Virus record (IMG/VR): IMGVR_UViG_3300038682_000215
Coordinates: 1 to 40,868 of that record
Length of the DNA: 40,868 nt
Direction: 5' to 3' (one strand)
Source: a virus
Both the position numbers and the translations under genes were made by a program. This document shows, in pieces, positions 37,186 to 40,868 of this stretch. Position 1 is the first letter of the stretch. Each line of letters begins with the position of its first letter. Below the pieces are notes generated by a model that was given only the letters and a program-made list of their open reading frames with translations, made no database searches and was not told where the DNA came from.

Positions 37186-38157
37186 TTAGCTGGTTAACAG
37201 ATCGGTGACCTTACCGCTAGCCGCTTCGTTCTTAACACACAAGGTGAACTCATGCAGAAGCTGCGCTTTGTCGTTGTCGCCGGTTTTCGCCAATGGCGTT
37301 ACCTTCATAGACCGAAGGGTAGAAATACCCAGATACTCGAAGTCTAAAACAAACGCGGTCGCATCACGCTGGAACCGATTGGGAACCACTTTCAAGATGC
37401 CGAAGTTCGACTTATAGAAGTCAACAGCACCAATTAAGGTTACGTCCTGGTTCGCATTAGCGTCCGTTTGAAGGGTTGAAATACCGCTGAAACCACTGAC
37501 CACAGTACGGTTATGAGGCCCGACCATGATCGTGTCAGGGTCACCGCCTTGCGTCCAGCAAGCCTGGATAACAGCGTCCAGATTGGCTTTGGCAAACGTG
37601 CCCGCCGTTGAGGCATCAGTAGGAGCCGCGACCACGCCGGATGAGAATCCAACAGTCGTCGCGCCTGATGCTGATACGCCTTGAGTTGTTTTGTTGGTAG
37701 ACAACCACGATTCAAGAGATGCACTAGAGCGAGCAGAAGAAATACCGCCAGCGCTTGACCCCTGATTCTGGGTTAAGGCCAATTCCATATCGCGCTTTAG
37801 CTCTTTACCAGCTTTCATGGTCTGATAAGAATACTCATCGGCCCGTCCAGCTGAATCAACCGTCCGCTGTGTTCCAGAGACAATAACCGTCTGCTGTGAA
37901 ATCTGGCAGTAGTTGCCCACGCGGGTTGTTGGGGATAGAGTGGACCCGGTTGCGTCATCACCTTCAAACTGTCGGTTAGCCGCTGCTGCTCGAAGTGAGT
38001 CTGTCTGCCATTCATGATAAACCGCGCTGGCTCGAAGCTTTGACGCACGAGTCGTGAACGGAGTGTCCATGGGTGAAATGTCGTAAATGATATCCGCTAA
38101 GTCTTCGCGGTTACCGATTGCACTGAACGATGTCCAAGTATTCGTTGGTATAGTCAT
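37186..38157 (-). CDS. Major capsid protein (SU10/DUF5309-like)
   Basis: 323 aa. The N-terminal NREDLADIIYDISPMDTPFT and EWQTDSLRAAAANRQFEGDD, NYCQISQQTVIVSGTQRTVD and the C-terminal ILKVVPNRFQRDATAFVLDF, SMKVTPLAKTGDNDKAQLLH are typical of the DUF5309 HK97-fold coat family. Forms the capsid shell on the scaffold encoded just upstream. Followed by a strong terminator. Confidence 0.88.
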   Translation of the reverse strand: MTIPTNTWTSFSAIGNREDLADIIYDISPMDTPFTTRASKLRASAVYHEWQTDSLRAAAANRQFEGDDATGSTLSPTTRVGNYCQISQQTVIVSGTQRTVDSAGRADEYSYQTMKAGKELKRDMELALTQNQGSSAGGISSARSSASLESWLSTNKTTQGVSASGATTVGFSSGVVAAPTDASTAGTFAKANLDAVIQACWTQGGDPDTIMVGPHNRTVVSGFSGISTLQTDANANQDVTLIGAVDFYKSNFGILKVVPNRFQRDATAFVLDFEYLGISTLRSMKVTPLAKTGDNDKAQLLHEFTLCVKNEAASGKVTDLLTS

Positions 38158-38165
38158 GGTGTCAC

Positions 38166-39071
38166 CTACATATTTAGAAGTCTAACAGCATCATGGATTG
38201 AGCCGGTCTTTCTGAGCTTGCTCCGCATTTTCTGAGTGTCTTGAGACGCCCGCTCTTCTTTCGACTTAGGCACTCCAGGTTTGCTGTTTTTCGGTTTGGT
38301 TTTAACCTCTTTTGCTTCGAGGTTCGCTTTTTGTATGTTCTCAAGCTGCTGTAGCTTTGAGGCAACCACAAACAAGCGGTGATCGGTTGTTGAAGCCAGC
38401 TCATCATCTGTGTAACCCACCCCTTTCAGGGACTTAAATAGGTCTTCAGAATCTTTTGCCATTTTTGCCTGGTCGTTCTTCCATTCCGGGAAGGCGTCAA
38501 ATAACAGCTCTCGCTCCTTCTCAATCAACTTGTTCTGCCTTGCCTGCTGCTCTTGCTCTCGCTTCGATTTCAGTTGCTCGAACTTTTTGGTTTTGGCCTG
38601 GACCTTCTCGAACTCTTTCAAGTAGGCTTCCGGGTCATCTTCCTTCAGTTCTTGCATTTCTTTCGATTCGAGGTTGGCGATCTGATCTTCCAATAAAGAC
38701 CGTGCATCCTCTAGCTGGGAGTCGATTTCAGCTTGCTTAGCTTCGACGGTTTCACGCTGCTTGTTGAGTGCCGTGGTTTTGTTGCGGTAGTTGGCTTCCA
38801 TCATGTAGCCTTTTTGCAACTCTTCCAGGGACACCTCCAGCTCTTCGCCGTCAACCTTAACCTTGTACTTCTGGACTTCCTCTTCTGTGTCGGACTCTTC
38901 TGAGTGCGTTTCCTGAGTTTGTTCATCAGCTTCCGGTTCTGCTTCCTGCTTTACTGGCTCATCCTGAGCTTCTGGCTTTTCATCATCCGTTGGCGTTTGC
39001 TCGGATTGCAAAAGACCAGACAATCGGGCCGCAGCCCCACGGGTATCAGTAGCTCCGGTTTCGGTTGGCAT
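38166..39071 (-). CDS. Capsid scaffolding protein
   Basis: 301 aa. Extremely acidic N-terminal ~65 residues (TDDEKPEAQDEPVKQEAEPE), a short beta part (YKVKVDGEELEVSLEELQKG), then a long coiled coil (YRNKTTALNKQRETVEAKQA to ~190) and a basic C-terminus (KTKPKNSKPGVPKSKEER) suited to bind coat. Immediately before the coat gene, as P22 gp8. It should be absent from mature virions. Confidence 0.85.
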   Translation of the reverse strand: MPTETGATDTRGAAARLSGLLQSEQTPTDDEKPEAQDEPVKQEAEPEADEQTQETHSEESDTEEEVQKYKVKVDGEELEVSLEELQKGYMMEANYRNKTTALNKQRETVEAKQAEIDSQLEDARSLLEDQIANLESKEMQELKEDDPEAYLKEFEKVQAKTKKFEQLKSKREQEQQARQNKLIEKERELLFDAFPEWKNDQAKMAKDSEDLFKSLKGVGYTDDELASTTDHRLFVVASKLQQLENIQKANLEAKEVKTKPKNSKPGVPKSKEERASQDTQKMRSKLRKTGSIHDAVRLLNM

Positions 39072-39073
39072 AC

Positions 39074-39349
39074 TTATTCACCTTTTTTAAGTAGTTTATC
39101 TAACAAAGATCGCGCTTTCTTCCCGCCATCAATTTGGCGCTTGAATTCTTCCTCAAAAGCATCAATAGCCCTGATCATTTTATACAGCTCTTCCCGCTCT
39201 TCCGGATTATCCCATTTTGATGACCGAAAGTTATCAAACGTGGTTTGCCGCATTCTATCCAGGGCACCCTTAACCATGGGGTCGTTAATGATCCGCTTGG
39301 CTTGCTCAGCCTTTTGAATATCGGCTACAAGGTCTTTTTCTTCTCTCAA
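39074..39349 (-). CDS. Small helical protein between portal and scaffold
   Basis: 91 aa from a TTG at 39349 that overlaps the portal stop, with GGGGAG six bases upstream. All helical and charged (EEKDLVADIQKAEQAKRIIN, REELYKMIRAIDAFEEEFKR). Conserved in this position in related phages as far as gene order goes; function unknown, possibly an assembly factor. Confidence 0.65.
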   Translation of the reverse strand: MREEKDLVADIQKAEQAKRIINDPMVKGALDRMRQTTFDNFRSSKWDNPEEREELYKMIRAIDAFEEEFKRQIDGGKKARSLLDKLLKKGE

Positions 39350-40868
39350 ACCGCACTCCCCGGTACGTCTCTTTCGTATTTAAGCTCTAATTCAGTCAGC
39401 TTAGCGGCCATTTCCTGCATCTGTTTGCGCATATCTGCCGCGAGCTGAGCGTCGAACTGGCTTTGATTCTGAGCCATCTTAGCAGCCTCTAACTGACCCT
39501 TACCTTGCGCCTCGATTAGCTTGGCTTGGGCCTTCATTTGCTCAGCCTTCATGTATGGGTCGCCAGCTACCTGTTGCAGCTGTTGGATCATCCTTTGCGC
39601 CTGCTCAAGCTGAGCCATTAACGTATCTTCTGGGATATCCGGGTTATTGAAATACTCATCAGCGTCTTTAAGCCCAACCTCATCAATCAACTTTTCCAGC
39701 GTATTGAACAGCCTGGACTGGTCAGCCAGCATTAAACCGGCCCCCATATACCGCTCTTGTATCTGTAGTACATTATTTAGGTTTATGATCTTCTCTTGCC
39801 GATCCCCGGCACCAATCCCCACATCAATCCGGCATTTTGCGTTAGACCCCCAAGACCGAGGGTTCATTTCTACCGGCCTGCCTAATGCCTTGATCTGCAT
39901 GGCTGTGTCTTGATGCTTGGACAGAAGGCTAATCGTTTTCTGGAATATCTGCTTAACGCCTCCCTCAGCAAATAGCCGGGCAATCAGGTCCAATCGCTGT
40001 TGTGAGGCGTCCATAATGCCTTTGAATCCAGTGGCCGTCTTGTTTAGCGCTTCTGCGTCCAACCCTTGAGAATAGCGGGTAATCCCGGTCCTTATCTCCC
40101 GCTCCATATCGGTGTATTCAATAGCCCGGAATATACCGTCAACCATGTTTGGAATGGCTAATATTGACGTATGCCCAGCAACATCAGGCGCGTTAGTGTC
40201 AACCTCAACAACGCCGCCCGCTCTTGGAGTCAACAGGTCGTCAAGGTCAACCGCCTTTGAATACGCTATTCGTGGATAATTGGATTGATAAACGTTATCA
40301 AGTCCCTGGCGAAGCAGGTGTGACTTTCTGAACTGAATATCCGTAACCTGCTCAGCTGGACACGTCCCTATCGCTCGATGAGGTATAGGTATTGGGACAG
40401 CCACCCCAAACGGGTGATCTTCAACCTGCTCTTTTTCTAGGACTTTATCCCCAGCAAAGAAGATCTTCCAATACTCAGTTACCCCATCGCCGTCCACATC
40501 GATTTCAATGTAATACTCGCCCAGATAAACGATATCGTTAGGGCTATGATGAGAGGGGTTAGCCTCCCGGTAATTGTCGTAATCGTGGTACCGGGCGTCT
40601 TTCTCTTCTGAGGCTCTGTAATACTCATCGGCAGGAATGGAGTCAACAACAGCCTTATCAAACCCCATTTCCACTAGGTCTGATCGCGTTTTAGGGCATC
40701 GATGGCCAATGAACCGAGGCTTAACAAAGTCTCTGGCCGTTCGACTAACAAGAAACTCTTCCGGGGGGATGTTGTAATACTTAACGCTCCCCGTCTTTTT
40801 AATTCTGACCCCTTCACATTCATATAATGGGCCTAATTCTGATTCGTAGACCTCAACCTCTTCTACGG
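39346..40868 (-). CDS. Portal protein, C-terminal part (cut by contig end)
   Basis: The frame runs off the contig at 40868 and continues in the copy at 124-608. This part contains EEFLVSRTARDFVKPRFIGH, GVTEYWKIFFAGDKVLEKEQ, the crown/stem segments TATGFKGIMDASQQRLDLIA and ARLFAEGGVKQIFQKTISLL, and a Gln-rich coiled C-terminus (AQLEQAQRMIQQLQQVAGD). These are typical of P22-type portals with a barrel-like C-terminal helix. Confidence 0.9.
   Translation of the reverse strand, partial: VEEVEVYESELGPLYECEGVRIKKTGSVKYYNIPPEEFLVSRTARDFVKPRFIGHRCPKTRSDLVEMGFDKAVVDSIPADEYYRASEEKDARYHDYDNYREANPSHHSPNDIVYLGEYYIEIDVDGDGVTEYWKIFFAGDKVLEKEQVEDHPFGVAVPIPIPHRAIGTCPAEQVTDIQFRKSHLLRQGLDNVYQSNYPRIAYSKAVDLDDLLTPRAGGVVEVDTNAPDVAGHTSILAIPNMVDGIFRAIEYTDMEREIRTGITRYSQGLDAEALNKTATGFKGIMDASQQRLDLIARLFAEGGVKQIFQKTISLLSKHQDTAMQIKALGRPVEMNPRSWGSNAKCRIDVGIGAGDRQEKIINLNNVLQIQERYMGAGLMLADQSRLFNTLEKLIDEVGLKDADEYFNNPDIPEDTLMAQLEQAQRMIQQLQQVAGDPYMKAEQMKAQAKLIEAQGKGQLEAAKMAQNQSQFDAQLAADMRKQMQEMAAKLTELELKYERDVPGSAV
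40762..40868 (+). repeat. Right copy of contig self-overlap
   Basis: Same 107 bases as 18-124 apart from A at 40769. This copy is likely the correct one, since it gives an uninterrupted portal sequence with Ile (ATC) and continues into portal codons upstream. Confidence 0.9.

Overview
The window is essentially one complete tailed-phage genome, read as a linear contig that overlaps itself. Bases 18-124 repeat at 40762-40868 (one mismatch), and the first 17 bases are a random-PCR/M13-type amplification tag. The piece therefore came from tag-amplified viral DNA and closes into a circular map of about 40.74 kb. The portal gene is cut by the contig ends. Gene content and order (TerS, TerL, portal, scaffold, coat, gp4-like, gp10-like, DUF2824, three ejection proteins, tailspike) are those of a P22-like podovirus. 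An RfaH-type regulator with a matching ops site, plus NinB and YbcO homologues, suggests a gammaproteobacterial host (inference).

Layout. (1) 16135-23459, plus strand: a rightward early operon behind a sigma70-type promoter. It holds a 24-bp-repeat beta-helix-like protein, a recombination set (NinB, Rad52-like annealing protein, protein with an SSB-like tail, Gp157), many small unknown proteins, and an odd tRNA with a 51-nt insertion in its D arm. (2) 16023-6747, minus strand: a divergent leftward operon. It starts with a small Xre-type repressor and continues through small proteins and hairpin terminators, a DUF1376 replication protein (with candidate origin repeats inside it), a DnaB-like helicase, a radical-SAM enzyme of RlmN/Cfr type, a YbcO-like nuclease and a RuvC-like resolvase. 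It ends in an RfaH-like antiterminator. (3) 6655-1, continuing across the contig join from 40868 to 23496, minus strand: one late operon of about 24 kb. It runs from a lipoprotein and membrane proteins through appendage proteins, packaging, capsid, a glycosyltransferase/methyltransferase cassette, tail and ejection proteins to the tailspike. Nearly every junction is an ATGA, TAATG or GTGA overlap. A small plus-strand membrane-protein gene with its own promoter sits inside it at 25635-25908.

The most notable system is the junction between (2) and (3). The last gene of the leftward early operon is a close RfaH relative. Eighteen bases after its stop codon comes a 12-base element whose first 11 bases match the enterobacterial ops recruitment site. 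About 30 bases further on is an intrinsic terminator, and then the first late gene, which has no visible Shine-Dalgarno. This reads as a self-contained late switch: early transcripts stop at the terminator until the phage RfaH accumulates, loads at ops, and carries polymerase (and perhaps ribosomes) into the late operon. It would be a functional counterpart of lambda Q. No integrase and no recognisable endolysin were found.
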